From: Deroplatys truncata
Lineage: Eukaryota > Arthropoda > Insecta > Mantodea > Mantidae
Length of the DNA: 64,000 bases
Assembly (NCBI GenBank): GCA_030765065.1
Contig: CM060989.1
Coordinates: 62,386,001-62,450,000 of the forward strand
Direction of reading: 5' to 3'
Part shown: one piece after another, positions 22,086-33,873 of the stretch
Position numbering within the stretch: the first letter of the stretch is position 1
Layout of the letters: each line of letters begins with the position of its first letter
Position numbers and translations under genes: made by a program
Notes under the pieces: generated by a model
Database searches by the model: none
Seen by the model: the letters and a program-made list of their open reading frames with translations, nothing else
What the model was told of the DNA's origin: nothing

Positions 22086-23932
22086 TCTATAATATGTACC
22101 CGCATGTCTTTCTCTACTCTTGTAAAACTATTTTTACAAACGCTTATTCTCCATCTACTTCATGTTAATCGAGATAAACATTCGCAGATCGTATTGTTAA
22201 TTTTCTTGTAGGAGCAGGGGGAATATGGTAGTATTTAAGCAATAGTCAAATCTTTTAAGAGCTGGTTGCTATGTGGAGCATTCCATTTTCTTTGCATGTC
22301 CAGGACATTAAAAAAAGTAACAAATTACTGTTTGAGAAGAGTATAAGTATTGGAAAACTCAAACAAATAACAAGGAATATCTCGGAATTGGTTCATTCGA
22401 CAATAAGATGTATATGACATAAATTCTGTGTTTTAATGAGTGAGAATAATTTTATTAGCTCCACGTATGGACGCCAATTTGAAATAGATATTTTTTTACG
22501 TTATTTGCACCACGCTTTGGGCGTTAATTTGAAGTAGGTTGTATTGAAGGAGTTGTATTATATTTCAACTTTTGGGGAGCCGAACACTTGAAGTAGTTGC
22601 AACCGCACTTATGGTAAACAGTTTCCGGTAGCCTTCGCCCCAAATGTACTTTCAGGTGGCCTTTGCCCCAAGTTTAAAAAATATTAACTTTGTAATTTGA
22701 CTGTTTCTTTAAATATTATATATTTATGTTTGCCTCGGCTGCGTCAGTATTATTGTTTTGAGACATGGATGTCTTGGCAGGGTTGTGGTGCGACAAGAAT
22801 GTAGGCTTACACAGATTATAATTTTACTTCACTCCTTTTATTAATGCTTGACACTATTATTTACACTTCACCGATAGAGGGAGAGCTGTGAGATGTTTTT
22901 ATTAAATACTTGCACTTTTTAACACGTAAAACTTATTTTTCGCCTCACACGAATACGTATTAAATCTCTTGAGGGCGCATCTTGCATCCGGTTACAAACA
23001 CTGTTTGCAAGCAACTTAACTCTAAATTTGTAAAATTTTCTCCTTTTCAGTTTCTGATTGGCTAATCCTACTCCAATAGAATACCTTCATTTAACTAAAC
23101 ATTTTTCTGGTTGTTGATTGGCTATTTTTATAAACTGTCACTAAAATTACATTATTGCTTCCAAGAATCACAAGTAGCATTGTTAAACCCTCAAACTCAT
23201 TATTGCCTCAAGGTTACCTCATTGTTAGCAACTTTTAACCTATTATTCTCACAGCTCCTACATTATTAAATTACGTAGTATATTCACATAATATTGTTAC
23301 ATGCATACAATAATATAAACGTTATATACATTTTACAAATTGTTATATACACGTATTGCTTTAAGGCGGGCTGTTATTGAACTTACATATTATATAATTT
23401 GACTGAAATCATTTAAGTGTTAAAAATACTGCCTCACGAGATCTACATTTTTTGTGCAAAAAAATGTTGTCTATCTCTTACGGTTTACCAGTTACGCAAA
23501 AGCCATTCAGAAAGAAGAGGACTTTCGTGGACATTTCCAGAAAATTCAAGATACACATTTTATTTGTCATGAAAAAGTCTTAAATACATGATATTTTAAT
23601 CAAAATCGTCAACTATTTTTGAGAAAATCAAAATTTTGGAAAACTTTTCCATGTAAAGTGTAGTCTGGGGTGGCGAGATTTACCTGAAAATCCTCCTGTC
23701 GCATTATTGAAACATACTAAACCTAAATAGCAAGTTTGGTATTTATTCTACTTTTCTTTTTGAGTTATTCTGTTCACAGACACACAAACACACACACGCG
23801 GACCATTTTCTATAAGTACATTTTTTGGATTTGGGGCCTCAAAACATGTATTTCTGGCGAAATTTCGGTATCGAATTTTAGATGGAATGCTATACTTCCC
23901 CTACTTACTATATGTAGTAGGGGAAGTTAAAA
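22086..23932 (+). mobile_element. Family A element split by a solo LTR
   Basis: The left part 22086-22440 begins near catgtctttctctactcttg and lacks the first bases of the terminus. The right part 23437-23932 resumes at gagatctacattttttgtgc and ends tactatatgtagtagggg. Removing the 996-bp LTR plus one duplicated tetranucleotide rejoins the normal family A sequence (gtgttttaa / cgagatctac). Confidence 0.85.
22441..23436 (-). mobile_element. Solo LTR (family L), 996 bp, inserted in family A
   Basis: On the minus strand it starts TGAGGCAGTATTTTTAACAC and ends TTATTCTCA. The flanking tetranucleotides are tgag (22437-22440) and cgag (23437-23440), a target duplication with one mismatch. Near its 3' end two PBS-like segments occur in tandem (aacgcccaaagcgtggtgc and ggcgtccatacgtggagc), each preceded by a tttcaaatt/cttcaaatt step. 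There is no internal coding region. Confidence 0.87.
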
Positions 23933-23936
23933 TAGA

Positions 23937-24770
23937 ACAAGTAGATACTAGGAACAATTATAACGTGTGAATGGACGATGCGATGGAGAAATATAAATAG
24001 GGTAAGAAAACCAAAGCATGGCGGCGCCGTGGCCTAGTAGTTAGACCGTTCGCCTCTCACCGAGGCGGCCCGGGTTCTATACCAGGGACCCGCATGTGGG
24101 ATTTGTGGTGGACAAAGCGGCGTCTGGGCGGGTTTTCTCCGGGTTCTCCGGTTTCCCCCGCCATTCATTCCACCAACTGCTCCATCATCGCCTTTTCTTT
24201 CATCTACCTCCTTCCTCCCATACCAGGCATCGGGCTGATCACCCATCCTGGATATTCTGTCTGATCCATGAGTGTCTGCTCCTCGATGGGCCTCTGACCC
24301 CAGGCACCCGCCTGTAAGTCCTGGGGGGTGTAAGTTCTACATACGAGGGCGTTAAACAGAGAAAGAAGAAGAAGAAAACCAAAGTAAATAAGTACAATTC
24401 AATCCAGTGAGATGAGGTATTTAAGAAAAGCGGCAAGGGTAAAGGGATAGGGTAAAGAATGGTAGGATTAGAGAGGCAGTAGGTCAAAGATCATTGGAGG
24501 AGATAATTGAACAAAGACAACTGAAGTGGTGGAGACATGTATTTTGAGGAGAGAAAAGTCAAACAAATACTAATAGTGAGAGCGCAAGGAGGGAGAGAGA
24601 AAGGAGGACCCCGGATAATGTGAAAAGACAGAATGGAAAATATTGGGAGACGACGGAATAAGATGGTTGGAAAAATAAGGAGAATGACGAGGGATAAGAA
24701 TGAATGGAGAAGATGGATTGACGAAGCCACCCCTATGCTATAAAGGCAGAAGGGATAAAGGAAGAAGAAG
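23937..24770 (+). pseudogene. LINE ORF2 C-terminal tail (RTE-like), split by a SINE
   Basis: The right part translates, with frameshifts, to EMRYLRKAARV, DRVKNGRIREAVGQR, SLEEIIEQRQLKWWRHV, GRERRRTP, ENIGRRRNKMVGKIRR and NEWRRWIDEA. This is the characteristic C-terminal region after the reverse transcriptase in RTE-type and related insect non-LTR elements. It ends in an A/G-rich tail (aaggaagaagaagaa). RT and endonuclease are missing. A SINE with a 12-bp target duplication sits inside it (24017-24372). Several frame changes show it is dead. Confidence 0.7.
24017..24372 (+). mobile_element. tRNA-derived SINE (family 4) with 12-bp target duplication
   Basis: Box A is ccgtggcctagtagttagac and box B cccgggttctatacc. 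The body is GC-rich, ends cgagggcgttaaacagagaa and has a tail of AAG units. The 12-mer agaaaaccaaag occurs at 24005-24016 and 24373-24384, an excellent LINE-mediated target-site duplication. The flanks are the LINE tail at 23937-24770. Confidence 0.9.
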
Positions 24771-24782
24771 AACTGGTAAGTT

Positions 24783-25345
24783 AAACGAAATGGTTGGCTC
24801 AGGCGGCGACCTTTGTGGTCCCGGATTCGATCCCAGTGACCACTCTGACACATGGGTTTTTCGGGTATTTTCGCTGATCGTCAGGTGAATGCTGGAGTAG
24901 TTTCCTTCAGGCCCGAATTTTGTTGTCCCTATATTTTCGTTCCATTCATCCTTCACGACGATAGGTCTGTTTCAGGGTTGAAAGAGTCGGCGATGGTGTT
25001 TCGGTGCGGCGTGGCAGGGAAAAAAGATGTGGAACTTTCTCCGTCCCTCGGCTTTGGGCTCGTTGCCGGGGTATACAGACCGCCCCTTCGAGTTGGGTGT
25101 TGGACCCTCTTTGTGGGGCGGGAGTCCCAGGTCTGCCTGTCGCACTGTCTTAATCTGAAAAATGTAGGGACTCTGTAATTGCTGTGTTGTCACTTCTCGT
25201 TACGGCCGTCCGGTGTCTCCTCTCACCTCCTCCTCCCTCTTGGGGTCTTGCGCTTATGGGGTATAGGTACAATATCTTCACTGAATCAGCGCCAAGTCCC
25301 CTCCGATAATCAGATAAACCCTAGTAGATGAATGAATGAAATAGA
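24783..25345 (+). mobile_element. tRNA-derived SINE (family 1, long variant)
   Basis: Box A is gttggctcaggcggcgacc and box B cggattcgatcccagtg, followed by the core catgggtttttcgggtattt and caggtgaatgctggagtag. The body is long (gggactctgtaattgctg, ataatcagataaaccctag) and ends in an ATGA/AATG-type simple tail (gatgaatgaatgaaat). Confidence 0.75.
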
Positions 25346-25384
25346 AATGATGCTCAAGTGGGCCCGGGATCCTTAAAATTTGGA

Positions 25385-25880
25385 GTTAGCTGACATTCGG
25401 CGAGACTAGGATTCGGAAGATCTCGGGTTTGATCCCCGTGGACCGTCCACTCTGATTTTGGGTTTTTCATGGTTTTCCCTGGTTGATAGGCAAATGCTGG
25501 GGTGCTTTATCATCCACTACGATTAACTTTCCAACACTTCTCTTTCATTCCGTTTCCTTTTCATCTTTAAGATGTGTTTCTAGGTTTCGTGGTATGTAGC
25601 AGTGCCGGACAGTTGGGGCGCGGATGCTTGGTCAAAGAAAAGAGTTCTCCCGTGGACAATAAAGAGCTGCTTGGTCGACGGATCGTTCATCGCCCTCTCT
25701 AGGGAGCTCCAGTGGGATAGGACTTTAAGCCTGGAGCCATTAAGGACTTCCGCTTGTCTCTGTGGCCTGTAGCCTCCTGTGGCTCCTTCACTTTAATCCT
25801 TCCTCCTGGAGGTAACCACAATAGATCTATGTAGGTCGCAGTGCTCGAGGTTCCCCCTTTTTTGTATGACCTATACCTGA
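25385..25880 (+). mobile_element. tRNA-derived SINE (family 1)
   Basis: Box B is cgggtttgatccccgtgg and the core is gggtttttcatggttttccc. The downstream body (tgcttggtcgacggatcgttc, tctctgtggcctgta, tatgtaggtcgcagtg) matches the SINE at 15345-15725. An extra internal segment (gtggtatgtagcagtgccgg) makes this copy longer. Confidence 0.78.
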
Positions 25881-25911
25881 CATTCGTCTTTTAAGGATAA
25901 GAGAAAACCCC

Positions 25912-26178
25912 GATGTAATCTTAACGGGCTAACTCGCACTAACCCAGATTCTCAAACCCGGCGGAGGGCGATGGATTTTTTACGGGCGTAAAAATCCTTC
26001 GAAAGGGAAGTAAAGCCGATGATCCCGTGTCGTAGATTTACGGCACATAAAACAACCTCAATCCTCATAAACAGGCCTCTGAGCAAAATTACTGGTCTTT
26101 CACGCCCAATATAGAGTGTGACCCTAAGGAGTGGTAGTTAAAGAGCGTCCAAAAATAAAATTCAATTTAATTTCTAAT
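25912..26178 (+). mobile_element. SINE family 5 copy
   Basis: It contains cggcggagggcgatggattt, the tcccgtgtcgtagatttacgg block, aaacaggcctctgagcaaaat and tttcacgcccaatatagag, ending tagttaaagagcgtcc and an A-rich tail. The box B-like gattctcaaacccgg is preserved. It preserves the segment gtagttaaag that was the LTR target in the 42-kb copy. Confidence 0.8.
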
Positions 26179-26400
26179 CGAGATACCAACTCGGGACTTC
26201 TTTAATATGAGGCAGACATAGTACCCCCACGCCACGGAGATGAGCAACAGGGTATATTGATTAAATAAAGGATTGATTAAATAAACCTTTTAAGTATTTG
26301 TAGGACCAAAAGACAAACAGGCGTACATAGACACCAAACTCCCCAGCCAGAACTCGTATCCAATGAGGTGCGTTAACCACTACACTAAGGGGAATCCTAG
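26179..26400 (-). repeat. Two degenerate tRNA-like heads
   Basis: On the minus strand, gattccccttagtgtagtgg at 26376-26396 and ccgtggcgtgggggtactat near 26220-26240 look like box A regions. They are followed by cgagttctggc and cccgagttggtatctcg, which look like box B. No SINE body is recognised. Both are probably SINE relics. Confidence 0.4.
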
Positions 26401-26596
26401 TTACTTCACTACAATTGCAGGTGGTGTTCTGTAACCATCTAGTGTCGACTACCTGTGACTAAACGTGTGCGGATAGTAAAATGAGCGGAGTGAGCAGTTT
26501 GATAAATGTTGCCAAAGAATACTTGGAGCAATAGTTTTCCAAAAGAACGGATTTAATTCCCCCCATTACATACAATTGTGTTAATGTATATAGTAT

Positions 26597-27427
26597 TTTT
26601 ATTACATTCTCTACCACATATAGTAAGTAGGGGAAGTATTGTATTCCACTCAAAAATTCGATACCGAGATTTCACCGGAAATATATGTTTTCAGACCTCC
26701 TAAATCCAAAAAAAGCATTTTTGGAAACATGTCCGTGTGTGTGTCTGTCTGTGTGTATGTCTATGAACAGCATAACTCAGAAACGAACAGTCGGATAAAC
26801 ACCAAAATTGGTATTTAGGTTCAGTATCTTCCGACACGAAAGTTTATAAGAAAATCCCCCACCCCAGATTGCCCTTTACATGGAACATTTTTCGAAACTT
26901 TTAATTTTCTCAAAAATGGCTTTAACGATTTTGATAAAAATATCATATGTTTAAGATATTTTCATGACAAATGAAATGTATATTTCGAATTTTCAGGGAA
27001 TTCTTCATTGTGAACGACGTTTGCATAACTGGTAAACCATAAGAGATAGACAAAGGTTTACTAAACAAAAAATGTAAATCGCGTTAAAATACGCAATTTA
27101 TGTCATATACATTTCTTTTGTTGAGTGAACCATTTTCGAGGTATTCCTTGTTATTCCCTAAAATTTTCCAATACTTACACCTTTTCTCAAATTCGTTATT
27201 TATGTTTTCTTTTTCCTGGTAATACAAAGAGAATGGAATGCGCCACGTACTAACCAGCTCTTAAAAGATTTGACTATCGCTTAAAACCTACCATATTCCC
27301 CTTGCACCTACAAGAAAATTAGCAGTAAGATTAACATCTCGATTAACATGAAGTATATGGAGAATAAGCAATTGTAAAAATAGTTTGTACAAGAGTAGAG
27401 AAATTCATGTGAGTGTAACACATCAGA
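26597..27427 (-). mobile_element. Family A Helentron-like element, complete
   Basis: The left end is ttacattctctaccacatatag and the right end gtgagtgtaacacatcaga. A GT tract at about 26733-26762 is interrupted. The two central deletions (cttccgacacgaaag and ttttcagggaattcttc) are private to this copy. Confidence 0.85.
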
Positions 27428-27457
27428 TTTTTCTGTATTATTTACATATTTGAAAAA

Positions 27458-28150
27458 TCTGATGGGTTATACTCACATGACTTTCTCTACACTTGTACAA
27501 ACTATTTTTGCAAACGCTTATTCTCCATCTACTTCATGTTAAGCGAGACAGGGAGAAGATAATCTTATTGCTAATTTTCTTGTAGATGCAAGGGAAATTG
27601 CTAGGCTTTAAGCGATAGTCAAATATTTTAAGAGGTGGTTGCTATATGGAGCATTCCATTATCTTTGTATGTCCAGGACATAAAAAAGCGAATAATAAAT
27701 TTCCATTTGAGAAAACGTATGTGTTGCAAAATTCAAACAAATAACAAGGAATACCTCGGAAATGGTTCACTCGACAAAAATTTCAAGATATACATTTTAT
27801 TTTTCATGAAAATATGTTAAATATATACTATTTTAATCAAAATCGTTAAAGCTATTTTTGAGAAAATCAAAATTTTCGAAAAATGTTCCATGTAAAAGGT
27901 AGTCTGTGGTGGTGGATATTCTTGAAAATGTTCGTGTCGCATCTTTGAAAGATACTGAACCTAAGTACCAACTTTGGTATTTATGCGACTTTTCGTTATG
28001 CTGTTCTCAGACACCCAGACCTTTTTAAAAAATCATTTTTTTTGCATTCAGGAGGCCTCAAAACATGTATTTCCGGTGAAATCTCGGTATCTAATTTTTG
28101 GGTGGAATGCAATACTTCCCCTACTTACTATACGTAGTAGAGATAGTAAG
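27458..28150 (+). mobile_element. Family A Helentron-like element, shortened
   Basis: It starts tctgatgggttatactcacatg and ends tactatacgtagtagagatag. It lacks about 100 bases (from gttcactcgacaaaaa directly to tttcaagatatacat) and has almost no microsatellite (cacccagacc). Confidence 0.83.
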
Positions 28151-28471
28151 AAGCACATAAAGAATTTCAATTTATGAAAGTGAAAAAATGTTACTGAAAT
28201 ATTTTTGTGACGTAAATGTGTCACTTCATTGTTTGTGCATCTTGTTCCCTATAAATGTATTTATTTGTTTTCAAGCAGTCAAAAACCTGCCTCCTAAAAT
28301 AATTGAATTAAACTCTTTAAATAACAGAACTATGAAACGAACGCAGGGATCTTCGTTGCTTTTCTTCTAGCAACATAATCTTGTCATGATTGCATTTGTT
28401 TATATTGCTCAGATTTCGGTGTTAAGGGACACCGGCAGTGAGTTTTTAGGTGAAAATGAGAAAATGTACGA
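28151..28471. other. Unassigned spacer
   Basis: About 320 bases lie between two family A copies of opposite orientation. Nothing recognisable is seen. Confidence 0.35.
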
Positions 28472-29279
28472 TTTTTACTTTCTCGACTACGTATAGTAAG
28501 TAGGGGAAGTATTGTATTCCACCCAAAAATTCGATACCGAGATTTCGCCGGAAATACATGTTTTGAGACCCCAAAAAAGCATTTTTGGAAACATGTCCGT
28601 GTGTGTGTCTGTCTGTGAACAGTCGGATAAACACCAAACTTGGTATTTAGGTTCAGTATCTTCCAAGGATGCGACACGAAAGTTTTCAAGAAAATCCCCC
28701 ATTAACCCTTTACATGGAACATTTTTCGAAAATTTTAATTGTCTCAAAAATGTCTTTAGCGTTTATGATTAAAATATCAAATGTTTAACATATTTTCATG
28801 ACAAATGAAATGTATATCTCGAATTTTCTGGGAATGTCTCCAAAACTTCATTGTGAACGACTTTTGCATAACTAGTAAACCATAAGAGATAGACAAACTT
28901 TTACTGCGCAAAAACTGTAGATCGCGTTGAAATAAACAATTTATGTCATATGCATTTTTTTGTTGAGTGAACCATTTTCGAGATATTGCTTGTTTTTCCC
29001 TTAAATTTTCCAATACTTACACTTTTTCTCAAATGGGAATTCGTTATTCATTTTTCTGTCCTGGGAATGCAAAGAGAATGGAATACTCCACATAGCAACC
29101 AGTTCTTAAAATATTTGACTATCGCTTAAAGCCTACCAATTCCCCTTGCATCTACAAGAAAATTAGCAATAAGATTAACATCTCGATATCTCGATTAACA
29201 TGAAGCATATGGAGAATAAACGTTTGTAAATATAATGTGTACAAGAGTAGAGAAAGTCATATGAGTGTAACACATCAGA
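28472..29279 (-). mobile_element. Family A Helentron-like element, complete
   Basis: The left end is tttttactttctcgactacg and the right end atgagtgtaacacatcaga. Small deletions remove cctgaatcc and the agcataactcagaaacga segment next to the GT tract (about 28601-28618). Confidence 0.86.
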
Positions 29280-29962
29280 TTTTTTAATTATTTTATATAC
29301 TCTATAGTCACCTGTGGCTCATTTTGGGTAAACATTTTTCACGATCTACATGATTATATCACCCGTGCGCTCCCTTTTAACCCCACTGGACACTTTCTGT
29401 ACGTGTTTGTTCTCAGATTTGCAGCCTTGAGCACGAAATTTATTCCTTACATTTCAATTTTACTCTGATTTATATGCAAATTTGTGTATACCGCGTGAGT
29501 CTTCTCATCCTGTGGATTGGTAACTAGGCAAACGCTACATTTTATAGATGATGCTGACACCGCATCCACCAGCCCGCTAATTAGGGCTACGGTTGCGCTC
29601 GTTGTTAATGTGCTCTGGTAGCGCAAGGTCCGGCGTTCAAGTCACACCTGCAAATAAATTAGCTTTTTCATTTATTTCTTGCATTTATTTTCAGTGTACT
29701 AAAGTATCAGCAAATGTTATTGTCACACTTATCTGACAAATTTGATTGCGCAAGACACTTTTAGAAAATTTGAATTTTTTTTTCTCTTGCTATTGATATT
29801 TAATTATATTTCTGTGAAACTATTTGAGCTACAGCTGTGAGTTTTTGCAGTCATTTTTATTTACTTTTATTAAGCGAACAACGTTCAAGTAAATAACTTT
29901 CAAATTAAAAAGGATAAAATTCAGTCCCAGTGTCCCATAAGCTCCATTAGCATGTTCTCTAA
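29280..29962. other. Unassigned spacer with a weak tRNA-like segment
   Basis: Bases 29612-29645 (gctctggtagcgcaaggtcc, ggcgttcaagtc) weakly resemble box A and box B. The rest shows no recognisable feature. Confidence 0.3.
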
Positions 29963-30740
29963 GGACTGGTTTCACCAATCGATGTTAAAGATGCTCTAAC
30001 ATGTTGTTTGTTAACACGGTGTTCAAGGTTTAACATAAGGTTAAAGCTTTTGCGTTTCATCAAGCTTTTACAGTAAATTGTTAGCTAACATATTGTTGAC
30101 GTCAAAAACAACTGCGAACGCTAGCTTTCGAGAAGGCGGTGGCCGAACTACACAGCTTCTGAACGTGCTCCGATGCACTTTTGTCTACGTTTCGCTGCGC
30201 TCTCTGTGCCAGTAGCCGGCAATTGCCATGTGATGTTCCCAATTGTTTGAGGTTAGAGTCGTGATGTCACTGAAATAAATGTTTCACCGTTTGAAACGGG
30301 TTAATTAACATATGGTTAATAAGTATTGACGTGTTATCAACTGCGAAAAATTTGACGGTGTTGAAAAAGAGGTATGCTTCTGTTGGTAGTATTCTAACCT
30401 CTCGTATTATCCCATAGAACCATGTTCATGGCCCCTTGAACAGCCTGTATCGCATTAAAAATTCCTCATTTTTCAGGGTTTCAAATTTATCATGACGTAC
30501 GACTACTCTTCTATTAGGAATTATCTTAAAAAATGTCAATTGTTGCAAACTAGCATCAACAGCTTGATTTTCGGCAGCCATTTTCCAACTTCTAACATTT
30601 TTAAACGCCTTAACACAGGGTTATGTTAACTTAACGCCGACTTTAACACATTGTTTGATAAAACAATATTTTTGTTAACTTAAGTGTTAAATTAGTTTAA
30701 CATTGTGTTAAAATTTAGCATCTGTTAGTGAAACTGGCCC
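29963..30740. mobile_element. Non-autonomous DNA transposon, TTAA-type, copy 1
   Basis: The terminal inverted repeats are ggactggtttcaccaatcga at the left and, on the opposite strand, gggccagtttcactaaca at the right, followed inward by many gttaac/tttaaca words. The flanks ctaa and tagc are decayed versions of the TTAA that flanks copy 2. The interior (ggtggccgaactacacagct) matches copy 2 in the same orientation. No transposase is encoded. A piggyBac-like origin is inferred from the TTAA target only. Confidence 0.75.
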
Positions 30741-30795
30741 TAGCAGTTCTCCTCCTCCGGTAGAAATGACGTATTAGGAAATCTTATGCGTTTAA

Positions 30796-31920
30796 GGGCC
30801 GGTTTCACCAACCGATGCTAAAAATACTCTTACATCTTGTTTGTTAACAAGGTGTTCAAAGTTTAACATAAGGTTAAAACTTTTGCGTTTCATCAAGCTT
30901 TTACAGCAAATTGTTAGCTAACATTTTTTGAACGTCAAAGACAACTGCGAACGCTAGCTTTCGAGAAGGCGGTGGCCGAACTATACTGCTTCTGAACGTA
31001 CTCCGATGCACTTTTGTGTACGTATTCCCGCGCTCTCTCTGTCAGTAGCCGAGAACTATTTACATTCATGGCAATGGCCATGTGATGTTCACGATGGCTT
31101 GAGGTTAGAATCACGATATCAAATAAATGTTTCGCCGTTTGAAACGCGTTAGTTTACATATGGTTAAGTATAAACGTATTATCTAGCGCGAAAAGGGATA
31201 AAATTGAGCCTGTGATAAAATTCACGAGTAATTTAATTGGAATGAACGCGTTTCTCTTAAGGCCAATAAGCAACTACGGCAATTTTATGCTAACATAACG
31301 TGCAGCATCAGAAACGTCAGGTGCGAAGAGCGTTTAAGGCGGTTTAAAACCGGTGGTGGACACTGCATTAAAACTAAAGTGGACGAAAATGTGTTATCGT
31401 GATTAATCAAGCAGACTCGAAAAAAAACTGTTTGTTTCTTGAAGCAATTGCTTTGGATAAACCCACAAACGGTAGCTTTGGAAATACAAACAAATCACAA
31501 CTAAATGAAAAATGTTTAATAACATAAAATCTAAGTTCCTAATTAACACTCAGCATAGGAGAAAGAGGCATACAAAACCTCTCGTATTTCCCATAAGACC
31601 ATGCTCATGACCCCTTGGACAGTCTAGATTGCTTTAAAAATTCCTCCTTTTGCAGGGTTTCAAATTCATTATGACATACTACTCTTCTTTTAAATGCCAA
31701 TTGTAGCAAACTCGCAACAACTTGGTTTGCGGCAGCCATTTTCCAACTTCTAACATTTGTTAAACGCTTTAACACAGGGGTACGGGGATGTTAACTTAAC
31801 ACCGACTTTAACACATTGTTAAAGTTAACATTATTTGATGAAACAGAATTTGTGTTAACTTCAGCGTTAAATCAGTTTAACGTTGTGTTAAAATTTAGCA
31901 TCTTTTGGTGAAACCGGCCC
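30796..31920. mobile_element. Non-autonomous DNA transposon, TTAA-type, copy 2
   Basis: The perfect terminal repeat gggccggtttcacca is found at both ends (inverted), directly flanked by TTAA at 30792-30795 and 31921-31924. Subterminal zones are rich in ttaac/gttaa words, plausible transposase-binding repeats. It is about 350 bp longer than copy 1, with an extra interior segment (about 31180-31555). There is no long ORF. The TTAA duplication is characteristic of piggyBac-superfamily insertion, so mobilisation by a piggyBac-like transposase is inferred. Confidence 0.85.
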
Positions 31921-31924
31921 TTAA

Positions 31925-33229
31925 GATTTCATGTTGCACATAATGCAAATGTTATCTTGTTTTTTTAAAAAGAAAAATATTTCAGCAATTTGCAAATACT
32001 ACCTCATATTGTTACATGCTGGTTAGAGACCTAAAAGTTCACATGAAAAATTAAATTAATTTTTAGTACCCAACACGTACATTGAAGGGACGTGTATTCA
32101 ATTGGCTGCGGAGGACCGAAACGAGGTGTGGAGCTTAAGTGGAAGGCATGGGTTTTTTCAAAATCCATAACACAAACCTACTTACATATTCCTAGATTTA
32201 TTTCCCAACCATTTGGGTTTCCTAAGTTATTAAATATGAAAAGTGAGGGGAGATGTCCACCGATCCAAAGGCCGGCTTGCACGCGCGATCCGCTTCCCTC
32301 AAAATTCTCAGCGAGACAAACACTATATTTCCACCACTCGTGGTTGGCAAAATCTGCCAGCCAGGAGGGACGTCATCCCAGTCAACATCAAAGTGAACAA
32401 CAATATGCCTGACAATGAAACCCTCAAATTATTAATACGCCACATATTAGCTTGTTTTACAAGTATACTTTATAGATATATTTTAACTTTATCTTCATAT
32501 TTGATTTCCAAATGCGATATTTCCAAATCATATGTGCCACTGAGTCAGTATTGAAACTTCTCAACAATGATGGTGGCTCACGCGCAACCCAATAAATAGG
32601 TCGTCACATCGTGAATCCCCATGTTTCTCTTATGATATGAATGTGACTATTAAGGAACTCTCAGAACTGAGAGTGCTGATTATACTATAATATTAAATTT
32701 AGTTTAAACTTTATAATTTGGAATCTCTCTAGATTTATATAAATGTAACTAGTAATTTACCAAAGGAAAGGAGTACAAAATATTCAACCGTTGACAGTTT
32801 TAGAAATTCAATTTCGAAAATATTCCTGCAGATTCGCAATCGTTCTCCAGCTGAAACTTTAGAGCATTAAATTCAGTGGTGTGATTCTTGTATATGGTGA
32901 AGGACTTGTTTTTGTGTAATCATGCTAAAAGTAAAAGTGAGGAACAAAGCTAGATTACATGGATGTATCCTAGATCTTCAATATTAAAGATACATTTTGA
33001 TGAACTAAATAATTCATATGGTTTCCACAATACATTTATTCACGGACAGATGAAATTGTCTTTTATGTCAATAGCGTCGATAACCTTTTTATGTCAATAT
33101 AATGTACTAATACACAGAGACCCAATGAACTATGAACCGGCTGCGCGGTGTTTTTCCGGTTCGCGATGGCGGCGTGCGTTGCCGTCTCTAGCTATCATAG
33201 AGTGGCGCTGATATACCAATAAAAGTTCC
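31925..33229. other. Unassigned region
   Basis: A 106-codon frame at 32092-32412 has no recognisable motif or supporting context. The stretch 33133-33215 is GC-rich (gccggctgcgcgg-like). No repeat family match was noticed. Confidence 0.35.
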
Positions 33230-33873
33230 TTAACTGGGCTTAAAGACTCTACTTACTAACGTTATGAAAGCTGGTGCTGAAACGCCATCATCGTTATCCA
33301 TACATTTTTGGCACCTCTTTAAGAAAATATCCGTCACTCGCCGTAGTTCATGTTGCTAAGTGCTGGCAATTTCCTGGTGGATATTTTGTTTTAATTCTTC
33401 CAGGGTATGTGTGTTTGTCTTCTATACTTTATGTTTTAATTTACTCCAGAGATGAAAGTTGTAGGGCGTTCGATCGGGAGGCCGAGGGTGCCACAAATTT
33501 CTGCTAATAATTCTGTCCTCCTCAAATAAACGTTCAATAATTTTTCTCATCGAAATATTGGCTGTATGGGCTGGGGCAGAGTCTTGATGAAAAAATTCAA
33601 AGGCACAGTCCTATCTGTAAATTCTATAAATAACGGCGGCAAAATTGTATTCTCGTATGTGGGAGCGTCAACTGTATGCTGTAAAAAATGGAGCTTATAA
33701 TTCTTTCTCTGCTCATGACGCACCATAAATGAACAACATTAGGCTTGTCAGAGCTTCAGTAGCGATTATTTTGTATACACAGATATCCTTGAACTAGACC
33801 TCGTTCGAGAAAAATATTAATTATGGGTCTAGTTCGCCATTGTATACACTATTGAGACTACAATCTCAAAATA

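Noticed and set aside
16392-23436. A full LTR retrotransposon between the two minus-strand LTRs
   Set aside because: The 5.2 kb between them is filled with Helentron-like copies and SINEs, with no gag, protease, RT or integrase. Each LTR has its own flanking tetranucleotides, so they are independent solo LTRs.
24034-25193. Several 60-120-codon frames on both strands
   Set aside because: They fall within SINEs and the LINE tail. Their GC-rich composition explains the open length.
32092-32554. Overlapping 103-106-codon frames
   Set aside because: They are unrelated frames on one strand, with no motif, no codon-usage signal I can judge and no context.
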